DNA of 64,000 bases from NCBI GenBank assembly GCA_963711255.1, contig CAVQDO010000006.1, positions 5,323 to 69,322 of the forward strand, read 5' to 3'. Every line of letters starts with the position of its first letter. Position 1 is the stretch's first letter. The position numbers and the translations under genes were made by a program. A model generated the notes under the pieces. That model did not search any database. It was not told the origin of the DNA and saw only the letters and a list, made by a program, of their open reading frames with translations. This document shows, piece by piece, positions 16,779 to 26,077 of this stretch. The DNA comes from GCA-2746365 sp963711255. Lineage in GTDB: Bacteria > Pseudomonadota > Gammaproteobacteria > SZUA-229.

Positions 16779-17720
16779 ATGATTGAGAAAATACTGCGAT
16801 TTCTTGGTGTAGAGCGATACCGTGCCAGTCATGCTGAAAAACTCATTTCTGCCCTTGGAGCATTCCTGGGTATTTTACTGGTTATCTATAGCAGCTCCTT
16901 TTTTGTACAGGCTGAAGCCGCCTATATTATTGTTGCTTCGATGGGCGCCTCGGCAGTACTGTTGTTTGCCGTGCCGCATGGTCCGCTTTCACAGCCCTGG
17001 CCGCTGATTGGCGGCCACCTGGTTTCTGCTGTAATCGGAGTCAGTTGTGCAAATCTTATTCCCGATACCTACATCGCTGCAGCAGTCGCCGTAGGAATCG
17101 CTGTTGGCGCAATGTATTACCTGCACTGCATCCACCCGCCGGGTGGCGCAACGGCATTAGCCGCGGTTGTTGGTGGCAGCGAGGTACAGCAACTGGGTTA
17201 CAGTTATATCCTGACCCCTGTTCTGATTAATGTTATCGCCATAATCAGCGTCGCTATCATTTTCAACTTCTTTTTCAAATGGCGCCGTTACCCTTCATAC
17301 CTGGCACAAAAAGCCAAACCGCCAAAAACAACTGGTCATGGCTACGAAACTATTAATCACGAAGACTTTGTCTACGCATTGAGTGAATTTGATTCTTTTA
17401 TCGATATTTCAGAAAACGATCTGCTGAAAATTTATTCGCTGGTAACAAAACGCCACCAGGGCACGAGCATTGATTACCAGAACCTGAAAAATGGCCATTA
17501 TTACAGCAACGGTGAATACGGCGACCTTTGGTCCGTGCGGCAAATTGTCGACTGGGCAGAAGACACACACTCCGGTGAAGAAAAACTTATCTACAAGGTC
17601 ATCTCAGGTGCTAACCGCCGCAGCTCAGGTGTAATGACAAAAAATGAATTCTCCCGCTGGGCCAGGCACGAAGTAGAAAGAGACGAAGATAACTGGCGGC
17701 GCATCGATAACGCCGAGTAG
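16779..17720 (+). CDS. HPP-family membrane protein
   Basis: 313 residues. The N-terminal half has four or five membrane segments (about 20-180) and the family signature H-P-P-G-G-A-T-A-L at about residue 118, plus A-S-M-G-A-S-A-V and P-L-S-Q-P-W. HPP proteins include plastid nitrite transporters; bacterial members are mostly uncharacterised. The C-terminal cytoplasmic part (about 190-313) begins E-D-F-V-Y-A-L-S-E-F-D-S-F-I-D-I-S-E-N-D-L, as in many bacterial homologues, but lacks the CBS pair seen in others. It is followed after 6 bases by the DUF167 gene. Confidence 0.85.
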   Translation: MIEKILRFLGVERYRASHAEKLISALGAFLGILLVIYSSSFFVQAEAAYIIVASMGASAVLLFAVPHGPLSQPWPLIGGHLVSAVIGVSCANLIPDTYIAAAVAVGIAVGAMYYLHCIHPPGGATALAAVVGGSEVQQLGYSYILTPVLINVIAIISVAIIFNFFFKWRRYPSYLAQKAKPPKTTGHGYETINHEDFVYALSEFDSFIDISENDLLKIYSLVTKRHQGTSIDYQNLKNGHYYSNGEYGDLWSVRQIVDWAEDTHSGEEKLIYKVISGANRRSSGVMTKNEFSRWARHEVERDEDNWRRIDNAE

Positions 17721-17726
17721 CCGAGG

Positions 17727-17987
17727 GTGAAACTTCAGATCAAGGTCATCCCCTCCTCATCCAGAGACTGCATCGCAGGCTGGTTAGAAAACACACTGAA
17801 AGTAAGAGTAAAAGCACCACCGGAAAAAGGTAAAGCGAATAAAGCTGTTGTTCAGCTACTGGAAAAAGCCCTTGACCTGCCCGGCGGCTCAGTAAAACTG
17901 GTCAGCGGCGAAACCTCCTGCCACAAAATTATTGAAATCATCACTGATAATGAAAAAATAGTTAAACAGCTCCTGATATCCTACTGA
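17727..17987 (+). CDS. DUF167 (YggU-family) protein
   Basis: 86 residues with a GTG start preceded at once by CCGAGG. The family core is present: V-I-P-S-S-S-R-D near the start, P-P-E-K-G-K-A-N-K-A-V in the middle and V-S-G-E-T-S-x-H-K-I-I-E-I near the end. The usual Arg/Ser before the last Lys is His here. The function is unsettled in bacteria. It lies 6 bases after the HPP gene, so probably translated from the same mRNA. A 7-bp stem (TGGGCAA, 17990-17996, with TTGCCCA, 18001-18007) follows but has no T-run. Confidence 0.9.
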   Translation: MKLQIKVIPSSSRDCIAGWLENTLKVRVKAPPEKGKANKAVVQLLEKALDLPGGSVKLVSGETSCHKIIEIITDNEKIVKQLLISY

Positions 17988-18104
17988 AATGGGCAATTTT
18001 TTGCCCAATATACTCAGATATACATATAGACACAAGGCACCCTGGTAAATAATAATTACTCCTCTTTTTACAGCCACCAGCATAACCAAAATAACAGTAC
18101 ATTA

Positions 18105-19838
18105 ATGAACTTAGCCGCATTCTTTCCTTTCCTGAACTGGTTTCGATTTGTTAATGCAACTACATTAAAAGCTGATTTTTTTGCCGGTCTGACCGGCGCA
18201 GTCATTGTTTTACCGCAGGGCGTTGCTTTTGCCACCATTGCCGGCCTGCCGCCGGAGTATGGCCTTTACACCGCCATGGTCACGCCTATCATTGCCGCCC
18301 TGTTTGGCTCCTCCTACCACCTGATATCAGGGCCGACAACGGCTATTTCTATCGTGGTGTTTTCCACCATCAGTCACCACGCAGACCCCGGTACACCCGA
18401 GTTCATTACCCTGGCACTAACCCTTACCTTTCTTGCCGGCGCTTACCAGCTGGGCTTTGGTCTGGCCAAGCTCGGTTCGCTGGTAAATTTTGTATCGCAT
18501 AATGTGGTAACCGGCTTTACCGCCGGCGCAGCCATATTGATTGCCACCAGCCAGATGAAGCATGTTCTCGGTATTTATATACCAAAGGGCGAAACCTTTG
18601 TTCACACCTGGTATGACATATTCATCGATATTAACAATGCAAACCTGTACCTTATATTTATCGCATTAACAACGTTGATAACTGCCATAGCGGTTAAACG
18701 CCTTGCACCAAAACTTCCTAACCTGCTGATTGGCATGGTTATCGGCAGCATACTGGCATACCTGCTTAAAGATTCAACCGACAGCATTAAACTGGTCGGA
18801 GAAATACCTGCACAGTTACCTCCCCTGTCCATACCCGAATTTTCCTACAACACCATTAAAATGCTGGCACCTGAAGCATTTGCCGTCGCCCTGCTGGGTT
18901 TGATTGAAGCAGCATCGATAAGCCGGGCAATCGCGACTAAATCGGGCCAGCGAATCGTTGCCAACCAGGAGTTTATCGGTCAGGGCCTGTCAAACATGTT
19001 TGGCAGCTTCTTCTCCAGTTATGCGGGTTCAGGCTCATTTACACGCTCTGGCATTAACTACGAATCCGGTGCAAAAACGCCTTTGTCTGCAATTTTTGCT
19101 GCCATTTCATTAATGCTGATTGTGCTCTTAATTGCACCGTTGACCGCTTATTTGCCTATTGCTGCCATGGGCGGCGTCATTTTACTGGTAGCTTATAACC
19201 TGATCGATTTTCACCACATAGCTAAAACAATCAAGTTCAGCAAAGCTGAAACAGCTATTTTGCTGACAACCTTTCTCGCCACCTTAACACTCGAACTTGA
19301 ATTTGCTATCTATGCCGGCGTATTACTCTCACTGGTATTTTTCCTGTCAAAAACATCAACACCGGAAATACCCACCCTGTCTATTGATAATGATTTGCGA
19401 GAAGGACACCGTAAATTAATCAATATTAATAACAAACCGCTGAAACAATGCCCACAGTTAAAAATTATACGTATTGATATGTCGATTTATTTTGGTTCAA
19501 TCAATCACATTCAGAATCGTATTGCGCAAATCGCAGAGAATGAAAGAATTTACAATATCTTAATCATTTCCAGCGGCATCAACTTTATTGACCTGGCTGG
19601 TGCAGAGGCGCTGGTTTCTGAAAATAACCAGCTTAAAAAAATGAACGGCGGTATTTACTTTGTCGGTTTAAAGTCTTCAGTTTACGAATTTGCCGCGAAA
19701 ACGTGTTTCATAAAGGAAATTGGAACGAATCACTTTTTCGACAGAAAATCCGAAGCCATTCATCAGATATATAAAAAGCTGGATAAAGATATATGTAAGG
19801 AGTGCCAGTCGTTAATTTTCAGGGAATGCGAGATGTAG
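18105..19838 (+). CDS. SulP-family anion transporter with STAS domain
   Basis: 577 residues. The membrane domain (about 15-410) has the family start T-L-K-A-D-F-F-A-G-L-T-G-A-V-I-V-L-P-Q-G and P-P-E-Y-G-L-Y, then G-S-G-S-F-T-R-S-G-I-N in the helix 8 region. The STAS domain (about 450-545) includes I-S-S-G-I-N-F-I-D-L-A-G-A-E-A-L. Members move sulfate, bicarbonate or other anions; substrate cannot be decided from sequence. The far C-terminus has a short Cys motif (D-I-C-K-E-C-Q then R-E-C-E) that is not part of STAS. It is separated by 117 bp from DUF167 and precedes a HAD phosphatase. Confidence 0.92.
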   Translation: MNLAAFFPFLNWFRFVNATTLKADFFAGLTGAVIVLPQGVAFATIAGLPPEYGLYTAMVTPIIAALFGSSYHLISGPTTAISIVVFSTISHHADPGTPEFITLALTLTFLAGAYQLGFGLAKLGSLVNFVSHNVVTGFTAGAAILIATSQMKHVLGIYIPKGETFVHTWYDIFIDINNANLYLIFIALTTLITAIAVKRLAPKLPNLLIGMVIGSILAYLLKDSTDSIKLVGEIPAQLPPLSIPEFSYNTIKMLAPEAFAVALLGLIEAASISRAIATKSGQRIVANQEFIGQGLSNMFGSFFSSYAGSGSFTRSGINYESGAKTPLSAIFAAISLMLIVLLIAPLTAYLPIAAMGGVILLVAYNLIDFHHIAKTIKFSKAETAILLTTFLATLTLELEFAIYAGVLLSLVFFLSKTSTPEIPTLSIDNDLREGHRKLININNKPLKQCPQLKIIRIDMSIYFGSINHIQNRIAQIAENERIYNILIISSGINFIDLAGAEALVSENNQLKKMNGGIYFVGLKSSVYEFAAKTCFIKEIGTNHFFDRKSEAIHQIYKKLDKDICKECQSLIFRECEM

Positions 19839-19878
19839 CGTTTCAAGGTGCAGCCATTGCCTGTTTAACAGCGCGGCA

Positions 19879-19897
19879 GTATTATTAACAATAATAC
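19879..19897. promoter_or_regulatory. Palindrome between SulP and HAD genes
   Basis: GTATTATT (19879-19886) and AATAATAC (19890-19897) form a perfect 8-bp inverted repeat with a 3-nt centre, 26 bp before the HAD start codon. It could be an operator; it is too AT-rich and lacks a T-run to be a terminator. Confidence 0.35.
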
Positions 19898-19922
19898 ATC
19901 CGGCACTGTAGCAGAGGTTATT

Positions 19923-20699
19923 ATGTCAGCAATACTTTTTGACCTTGACGGCGTACTTTATGAAGATAACAAAGTTATTGAAGGCGCCGCCGAAACAGTT
20001 AACTGGTTTATACAAAACGGTATTCCTCACCTTTTTTTAACCAACACCACATCAAAATCACGCCAGCAACTTGTAAATAAACTCAATAATTTTGGCATTG
20101 AGTCTACGATAAAAGATTTTCTAACTCCTCCCGTTACAGCCACGCAATGGTTAAAACATAATAAATTAAACAAGCTTGCATTATATGTTCCGCAATCAAC
20201 CAAACAAGAGTTTTCTTCCTTTAACTTAAAAAACGAGGATAATGCTGAGGTCGACGCTGTAATCATCGGCGACCTGGGCAAACAATGGAATTTCGAAACC
20301 ATGAACCGTATATTCAGGCAGTTAATGAATAACTCAGAGGCACAGTTAATTGCTCTTGGTATGACGCGTTACTGGCGCACCGGTGACGGGCTTCAGCTGG
20401 ATGTCGGGCCAATGATTAAGGCCTTTGAATTTGCCACCGGTAAAAGCGCGATTGTTTGCGGAAAACCTGATGCCACATTTTTTCAGGCCGCCATAAGCCT
20501 GCTCGGTACAAAAGAAAATGTTGTAATGATAGGTGATGACATTCATGGCGATATTGAAGGTGCACAACAGGCAGGGCTAAAGGCTATCCTGGTAAGGACC
20601 GGCAAGTTTACCTCGCAGGACCTGAAGACAACAATCAAGCCGGAGACAGTACTCGATTCAGTTTCACAACTGCCTGAATGGTGGCAGTCAAACATGTAA
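19923..20699 (+). CDS. HAD-superfamily (HAD-IIA, HDHD2/LHPP-like) phosphatase
   Basis: 258 residues. Motif I is F-D-L-D-G-V-L-Y-E (nucleophile and acid Asp residues 8 and 10), motif II is F-L-T-N-T-T-S-K-S and motif IV is I-G-D-D-I-H-G-D-I. The large C2-type cap between them is the arrangement of the NagD/LHPP/HDHD2 group, which hydrolyse small phosphate or diphosphate esters. K-P-D-A-x-F-F in the C-terminal half provides the motif III Lys. AGAGG before the ATG is a good ribosome binding site. Its stop is one base from the stop of the convergent Rof-like gene, with no terminator visible. Confidence 0.88.
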   Translation: MSAILFDLDGVLYEDNKVIEGAAETVNWFIQNGIPHLFLTNTTSKSRQQLVNKLNNFGIESTIKDFLTPPVTATQWLKHNKLNKLALYVPQSTKQEFSSFNLKNEDNAEVDAVIIGDLGKQWNFETMNRIFRQLMNNSEAQLIALGMTRYWRTGDGLQLDVGPMIKAFEFATGKSAIVCGKPDATFFQAAISLLGTKENVVMIGDDIHGDIEGAQQAGLKAILVRTGKFTSQDLKTTIKPETVLDSVSQLPEWWQSNM

Positions 20700-20700
20700 G

Positions 20701-20934
20701 CTATTCAATCAGGGTGATTTTATCCAGCCTGATACAGACATCCTTACTCTCGCTTAATAAGCTGGCAACAAGAAACTCTTCCCCATTCCTTACTAAAATA
20801 TCGACTGGCAGCACAATACCTGTAAAAACCGTATTATTATCTAGCCATTTAATGGACAATTTTCTCTTATGCATAATGGCAATTTCATACTCATCATGCA
20901 GTGCACAGGCTATTGGCTCATAGGGCTGCAGCAC
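20701..20934 (-). CDS. Rof (YaeO)-like Rho-binding antiterminator
   Basis: 77 residues with a GTG start. The pattern Y-E-P-I-A-C-A-L-H-D-E-Y-E-I-A near the start, a V-L-P-V-D-I-x-x-R-N-G-E-E-F-L-V-A middle and C-I-R-L-D-K-I-T at the end match the Rof family, a small beta barrel that binds Rho and inhibits termination. The E. coli protein is about 84 residues. It is the last gene of the TRAP-transporter transcript, 5 bases after the CPxCG gene. Confidence 0.8.
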   Translation of the reverse strand: MLQPYEPIACALHDEYEIAIMHKRKLSIKWLDNNTVFTGIVLPVDILVRNGEEFLVASLLSESKDVCIRLDKITLIE

Positions 20935-20939
20935 AATGC

Positions 20940-21128
20940 TTACTCATCATCACGCAATATCGTTAACTGGCACTCACCATCAAAAGTGATGGATTGTTGA
21001 ATACGTATTGGCCGGCAGCAAACAGAGCAGTCTTCATAGTAATCCTGTTCGCTCGCTGAATCATCAATCAGCAGTTCAATATTTTCGCCACAGTATGGGC
21101 AACTGATATCACGGTTAAGTAACTCCAT
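20940..21128 (-). CDS. CPxCG-motif cysteine-rich protein
   Basis: 62 residues. C-P-Y-C-G near the start and C-S-V-C-C-R-P-I in the middle form a zinc-ribbon-like set of Cys, with an acidic spacer and D-E end; I-D-D-S-x-S-E-Q-D-Y-Y-E-D-C is typical of the family. The function is unknown. It starts two bases after the dctM stop, so it is translated with the TRAP genes. Pairing of this protein with Rof-like proteins is worth testing in other genomes. Confidence 0.85.
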   Translation of the reverse strand: MELLNRDISCPYCGENIELLIDDSASEQDYYEDCSVCCRPIRIQQSITFDGECQLTILRDDE

Positions 21129-21130
21129 TA

Positions 21131-22420
21131 TCAGGAACCGTGTCTAAGCTCCAGCAATGACATAGTCAATGCCGGCCAGTAAGTAATTATCAAAACCGCG
21201 AGGAACAGAATCAACATAAAGGGAATGGTTGCATAATACAGTTCGGTAATCGGTTTATTGAAACGGTAACTGGCAATAAAAAGATTCATTCCTACCGGCG
21301 GTGTAAAGTAACCTATCTGCATATTAGCAAGAAAAATAATACCGAAATGTATCGGGTGTATGCCGTAACCCACAGCGATAGGCAGGGTTAGCGGAACAAT
21401 AATAACCAGGGCGGAGAAGACATCAAGCATCATACCCAGCACCAGTAAAAAGATATTAAGCAATATTAAAAAAGTTAACTTACTATCAATATGCGCACGG
21501 ATAAACTCAAATAATTTTGAAGGTATTTCTGCATCGATTAAATAATTCGTTGATGCAAGAGAAACGGCCAGAATAATTAACACGCCACCGACCAGCACCA
21601 TCGAGTCGCGCATTATCGTCGGCAACTGTTTTATTTTTACTTCTTTCAGCACCAGTACATTAACGATCAAAACATACATCACGGCTACAGCCGCCGCTTC
21701 AGAAACAGCAAAATAACCGCTGTAGATGCCGCCAATTAATATGATCGGCAATGGTACTTCCCAGACCGATTTTTGCAATGCGCCGATGACTTTTTTCGCA
21801 TCAAATGCAGTCGTTGGTATTTTATCGCCGATGCTTTTATACATGCTCCAGGCGACTAAAAGCGCAAGCATTAACAAGCCCGGCAACAAACCGGCAATAA
21901 ACAGATCATCTATTGCAACGGATTGTTCAAGATTCATTTGTTGTGCAATAACACCATACAAAATAAGTGCTATCGATGGCGGAAACAGCAAACCTAAACT
22001 GCCTGACGAGGTTATCAGTCCCAGGTTAAATCGCTCTGAATATCCCGCCTGCTTCATGGCAGGATAAAGAATCGCACCCAGGGCGATAATTGTGGCACCG
22101 GAAGCACCGGTTAATGCGGTAAAAAATGCGCAGGCGAATAATGAGACAACCGCAAGCCCACCTGGCAACCAGCCCAACAAGGCATCCGTCAGTATTACCA
22201 GTCTTTCAGACGCCTTGCTTTCACCCAGGATATAGCCTGCAAATGTAAATAATGGAATAGCCAGAAGCACCGGCGTATCAACAATGCGATAAATTTCGAT
22301 AGCGACAACTGATAAATCAATATCGTTACCGTGGAAGCCGATCAGTGCACTGGTCGCAATAATTGCAAATAATGGAGCACCAAGGATAACCAGCAGTAAG
22401 AGTGCGAGAGCGCCAGCCAC
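21131..22420 (-). CDS. dctM: TRAP transporter large permease (DctM type)
   Basis: 429 residues, about 12 membrane segments, the usual size. It is the sodium-coupled transport subunit. Recognisable parts are G-A-P-L-F-A-I-I near the N-terminus, G-A-S-G-A-T-I-I-A-L-G, S-G-S-L-G-L-L-F-P-P-S and Y-F-T-P-P-V-G-M-N-L-F near the C-terminus. The GTG start shares one base with the dctQ stop (TAGTG), so translation is coupled. Substrate is set by the DctP protein, which cannot be predicted with confidence. Confidence 0.95.
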   Translation of the reverse strand: MAGALALLLLVILGAPLFAIIATSALIGFHGNDIDLSVVAIEIYRIVDTPVLLAIPLFTFAGYILGESKASERLVILTDALLGWLPGGLAVVSLFACAFFTALTGASGATIIALGAILYPAMKQAGYSERFNLGLITSSGSLGLLFPPSIALILYGVIAQQMNLEQSVAIDDLFIAGLLPGLLMLALLVAWSMYKSIGDKIPTTAFDAKKVIGALQKSVWEVPLPIILIGGIYSGYFAVSEAAAVAVMYVLIVNVLVLKEVKIKQLPTIMRDSMVLVGGVLIILAVSLASTNYLIDAEIPSKLFEFIRAHIDSKLTFLILLNIFLLVLGMMLDVFSALVIIVPLTLPIAVGYGIHPIHFGIIFLANMQIGYFTPPVGMNLFIASYRFNKPITELYYATIPFMLILFLAVLIITYWPALTMSLLELRHGS

Positions 22421-22950
22421 TATTTACTCTCGTCAGAACTGTCAGCGAGTGGTACTGGCACCGGTACAGGCCGTTTTTTTTCTGGTGGTGACATAAACAA
22501 TAGACCGTATCGCAATGCAATCAGAAAAAAACTGAGCGGAATAATCAACGCTGTCACCCAGGCAGGTACGCCCGAGAAAGCAACAGTACCGTATTCATAT
22601 TCACTGAGCACAAAGCGGCTTGCGTGCCAGCCGATCAGCAGACAGATGAGCAAGGTAAACAGATAAACCGAACGCTGCACATAGGGCTTTAAATTCGCCG
22701 GCAGATACTTGGTGAAAACGTCTATTCGGATATGATTATCTGTTCGCGTTGCTACCACAGCACCGGCAAGTCCGACCCATAAAACCAGTGTTCTTAGTAA
22801 TGGATCTATCCAGACAGCACCTTCTGAAAATATATTTCTGGATATAATCTGATAAATAGCAAGCACTATCATGCTGGACAAAATAGCAACCAGCAGGCCG
22901 TCTTCTATCCGGTTAACTGCTTTAATTAATTTATTATTTTTGATATCCAT
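22420..22950 (-). CDS. dctQ: TRAP transporter small permease (DctQ type)
   Basis: 176 residues with four membrane segments, the usual layout of the small subunit that helps the DctP protein dock. The first segment carries I-S-R-N-I-F, and W-I-D-P-L-L-R-T-L-V-L-W-V-G-L-A-G-A lies in the second. The C-terminal tail is Pro/Val and Ser/Asp rich (P-V-P-V-P-V-P-L). The stop overlaps the dctM start and dctP ends 33 bases upstream. Confidence 0.93.
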   Translation of the reverse strand: MDIKNNKLIKAVNRIEDGLLVAILSSMIVLAIYQIISRNIFSEGAVWIDPLLRTLVLWVGLAGAVVATRTDNHIRIDVFTKYLPANLKPYVQRSVYLFTLLICLLIGWHASRFVLSEYEYGTVAFSGVPAWVTALIIPLSFFLIALRYGLLFMSPPEKKRPVPVPVPLADSSDESK

Positions 22951-22983
22951 TAACAGGTTTTAACTGCCATTTAACCACTAGCG

Positions 22984-23994
22984 TTAATGCAATTTCGGCA
23001 CGTTTAACTTATTAGCGGTTGTAGCTTTATAAAGATTCTCACTAAATTTGTACTTGTGAATCATTTCATTTATAACAAAGTCTCCTGCTTTTAACCATTC
23101 AACTTTCTCACTATCATTTAACTGCACAAACTCTACACCCTGATTAATCAGGGCCTCACGTGCAGCAATGTTATCTACCCGGTTGCGCTGATCAATTCTT
23201 TTATACACATCAGCCATTACCTCTCTCACTATGGCCTGGTCAGATTCGCTTAGTTTCTTAAATACTTTTTTATCAATGATCATCGTTGCCGCCAGGTAAT
23301 TTAGCGGCAGATCAACAACATATTTCACATGCGTATGCCACTGCAATGCGAGGGCGCCAATAGGTGAAGTAATAATGTTATTGATCAAACCTGTCTGCAG
23401 GCCTGTCAGGACATCAGATAACGGCAACGAAATAGGTGTGATGCCAACATAACGATAAACCGACAGTCCTACATCACTGCCTTCCGGTACCCAGGATTTC
23501 TGCTTTCTCAAATCATCAAAACTACTTATGCGTTCTTTAGACATAAGGTAGGTAAAACCACCCTGTGCAAAACCAAAATTAACAAACCCGTCACTTTCGA
23601 CAATATTACTCAATAACGGGTCAGATGACTTCCGTATGGTTTCCGCATCATCCAGACTGGAAAACAAAAAAGGTAACCCATAAACCGTAGCGTCTGTTGT
23701 AGTTTGCGCAAGACTGCCGAGAGTTATAGCACCACCATGTAACTGGCCGATACGTATTTTCCTTAGCACGTTATCATCATTCCCCATAACACCGCCGGGA
23801 TAAAACTTAAACTCAACTCGACCGTTTGTCCGATCTTTAATCGCTTTTGCACCCGCACGCATCTGCTCCATCCAGAAAGTACCCTCAGGAGAAAGCGTGG
23901 CGATTTTAATGGTTTTCGCAACAGTCACCGTTGAGCTTAAAGCAAACAAAGTCGCCGTCAAAAAAAGAATTACATACTTAATACTATTTTTCAT
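22984..23994 (-). CDS. dctP: TRAP transporter periplasmic substrate-binding protein (DctP type)
   Basis: 336 residues with a signal peptide (about 1-26, ending V-A-K). Family features are I-K-I-A-T-L-S-P-E-G-T-F-W, E-F-K-F-Y-P-G-G-V-M-G, and the region G-L-Q-T-G-L-I-N-N-I-I-T-S that usually includes the substrate-contacting Arg/Asn. In most DctP proteins an Arg salt-bridges a carboxylate; the residue is not obvious here, and W-V-P-E-G-S-D occupies that stretch, as in TatT-associated proteins thought to bind hydrophobic ligands. It follows tatT by 142 bp. Confidence 0.9.
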   Translation of the reverse strand: MKNSIKYVILFLTATLFALSSTVTVAKTIKIATLSPEGTFWMEQMRAGAKAIKDRTNGRVEFKFYPGGVMGNDDNVLRKIRIGQLHGGAITLGSLAQTTTDATVYGLPFLFSSLDDAETIRKSSDPLLSNIVESDGFVNFGFAQGGFTYLMSKERISSFDDLRKQKSWVPEGSDVGLSVYRYVGITPISLPLSDVLTGLQTGLINNIITSPIGALALQWHTHVKYVVDLPLNYLAATMIIDKKVFKKLSESDQAIVREVMADVYKRIDQRNRVDNIAAREALINQGVEFVQLNDSEKVEWLKAGDFVINEMIHKYKFSENLYKATTANKLNVPKLH

Positions 23995-24136
23995 TTTTCA
24001 CTTTTATCTCCAGGACCCAGGGCGTAAACCGTAAACCACCTTCCTAACTATGGATGTCACTAAACAGAGCAATGCAGAAGCAATCCGAGTCACAACTCAC
24101 AGTACATTTTTTATTAACACGCATTTAACTGCATGT

Positions 24137-25012
24137 TCAAAAGTAATCATCGGCATCCTGCAACAATATTTTTGCTTTCTGTTTAGCCAGAGTATTAATC
24201 AAAATTTGTTGCCGGGGCCCTATATCAGCATCAATAACCTGCTGCAACAGGCTGTCATATAATTTTCGATCAAACATCATACGTGCGTATTTATCAGCAA
24301 ACATAACTTTTGCCATTAAATTTTCACCTTGAGAAATTTCAATCGCGCGTTCAAAATGCTGTTTTGCAATTTCCGGTTTGCCACCCAGTGCTGGCGGCAA
24401 CAAAGATTCCATGACAGCCATATACAGATGCGCATTACCATTATTAACGGTTTCATCAGTATCTAACACCCGCTGCAAGCCTGCCTTGACCTTTGGCAAT
24501 TCTGCCACCGCATTCCAGTCGCTACTATTTGCTTCAATAACTCCGGCCCAACTGCTGACAAAGATAAACAATGACTCTGCCTGCTCTTTCTCAACCGTTT
24601 CAAGGCGTTTCTCAAATTCAAAGTAAGTTAAGCTCTTGAAATCACAAATGTTGCTGTAGCGTAAACACATGGCCCTGCTACCGTAGTCGAAAGCGCGACT
24701 TGCCAGTGCCTTTTTACTTTCACTACTATCAGTAAAGCTTGAAGCATAAGCAGCATAAAGTTGTGCACCTGATTCGAGTAATTCCGGGTTATCCGGGTCG
24801 CCCTTAATCATACTGCTGATCAATACAAGGTAAGAAGGTACCGCTTTTTTAATTGTTTCGGGATCATCAAATTCGAGAATAGTTGCTGACAGATCCTGTG
24901 CAAACTCCTGTTTTGCATTAGCAATAAGCTGGCTGCAGGCACTGACACTCATCAGCGTCAATATTATTAGCGCCAGTTTAATAATCCGGTTTGTCTGTGA
25001 TCTGGATTTCAT
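24137..25012 (-). CDS. TatT-type TRAP-associated lipoprotein
   Basis: 291 residues. The lipobox V-S-A-C puts the lipidated Cys at about residue 26. The rest is all helical with TPR-like periodicity, including Y-A-A-Y-A-S-S-F and A-F-D-Y-G-S-R-A-M-C. This matches the TatT component of TRAP transporters, studied in Treponema pallidum (Tp0956 with its DctP partner Tp0957), where the trimer has TPR-lined pores and hydrophobic tunnels. The order tatT-dctP-dctQ-dctM on one strand supports the assignment. Confidence 0.88.
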   Translation of the reverse strand: MKSRSQTNRIIKLALIILTLMSVSACSQLIANAKQEFAQDLSATILEFDDPETIKKAVPSYLVLISSMIKGDPDNPELLESGAQLYAAYASSFTDSSESKKALASRAFDYGSRAMCLRYSNICDFKSLTYFEFEKRLETVEKEQAESLFIFVSSWAGVIEANSSDWNAVAELPKVKAGLQRVLDTDETVNNGNAHLYMAVMESLLPPALGGKPEIAKQHFERAIEISQGENLMAKVMFADKYARMMFDRKLYDSLLQQVIDADIGPRQQILINTLAKQKAKILLQDADDYF

Positions 25013-25189
25013 ACAGTGATAACGACTATTTCGGAAGCCATGAAATTTGACAGATACTACCTTATATTGGTTTCAAGGTCTGCCTGCAAACAGACTCTTT
25101 TTTTAAAAGATCGTACTATTTGCTTCAAACTGGCCTATGGCTATCCAGCACTTATCTATGGCAGTTTCTCTATATTTAACGATGGGCAT

Positions 25190-25219
25190 AAAAAAAGGCC
25201 GAAAATCCGGCCTTTTTTT
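25190..25219. terminator. Bidirectional terminator between tatT and the SPOR gene
   Basis: GGCCG (25197-25201) pairs with CGGCC (25208-25212), extended by A-tract/T-tract pairing on each side (seven T). On the minus strand it ends the SPOR lipoprotein transcript just before tatT. Confidence 0.85.
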
Positions 25220-25235
25220 GAAAATACGAAATGTT

Positions 25236-25802
25236 TTACTGTGCGACAATTTTCTGCAGGCCGGCCACTGAACGAACCCATGGTTTTGCACCGGTTTTCA
25301 TCTCCAGCTCTGTTGCAGCGGCATTCGCTGAAGCTCGGTCTTCATGAAGATCGACCAATACATATACGATCGAACCCGCACGGTCAGTTTTTACTGACTT
25401 TAGCATTGTCAGTTCTTTACTGTTCTGGAATTTTTCAACACTTGCAGCCGTTTTTCCGGCATAAACCTGAACCGCATAATGAGTGCCCGGCATCGCCATT
25501 ATTTCCTGCTCTGGCGTTAGCTCCTCGATAACAACCGGTGCAATCATTTCTGGTACAGGTGCTGGTTCTGGCTCCTGCATTACGATTGGTTCTGGATCTG
25601 CCAGCAGCACTGGATCATTCAAAGAAGTATCTGAAATAACATCATCAGAAGGAACACTTTCAGCTTCAGCTGAATATTTTGATACCCAGGGCGAATCATC
25701 AGATTGTGTCCAGGGTGCGGGTGAACTTGAACAGCCAATCAGGCCAAAAATGATTAAATTACTTACTGCGATGCCACGCATGACTTTTATTGTTGTTTCC
25801 AT
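25236..25802 (-). CDS. SPOR-domain lipoprotein
   Basis: 188 residues. The lipobox L-I-G-C gives a lipidated Cys at residue 24. A Pro/Glu/Val-rich linker (about 65-100) leads to a C-terminal SPOR-like domain (about 108-185) that begins H-Y-A-V-Q-V-Y-A-G-K and contains Y-V-L-V-D-L-H-E-D-R-A-S-A-N-A-A. SPOR domains bind denuded glycan strands of septal peptidoglycan. AGGGG before the ATG is a good ribosome binding site. It is a single gene bounded by a terminator downstream; target location at the division site is an inference from the domain. Confidence 0.85.
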   Translation of the reverse strand: METTIKVMRGIAVSNLIIFGLIGCSSSPAPWTQSDDSPWVSKYSAEAESVPSDDVISDTSLNDPVLLADPEPIVMQEPEPAPVPEMIAPVVIEELTPEQEIMAMPGTHYAVQVYAGKTAASVEKFQNSKELTMLKSVKTDRAGSIVYVLVDLHEDRASANAAATELEMKTGAKPWVRSVAGLQKIVAQ

Positions 25803-26077
25803 GTTTTTCCCCTGGGTCTTATGGCCATTTGTTATGGTTTTAGAGATTGTAGCCCATAATATTTAATTTTCTGCAATCAGCCGCGTTTTTCGCGAACCGA
25901 ATGGAAATATTTACAGCAAACATTGGTAGATTATACAAATATTCATTTTGTGAATAAAGAAATACACAATTGCCGCCCGCCTCCCGGGAAAGTTACTCAG
26001 GTTGTAAGCTTTTACTGCGTAATAGCAATAACCTAACTGAACCACTGGCTCTGAAACCAACAATAAAACCGGCAATA

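Noticed and set aside
25016..25531. 171-codon plus-strand frame
   Set aside because: It overlaps the SPOR lipoprotein gene and a terminator on the other strand, and its composition is that of an antisense shadow.
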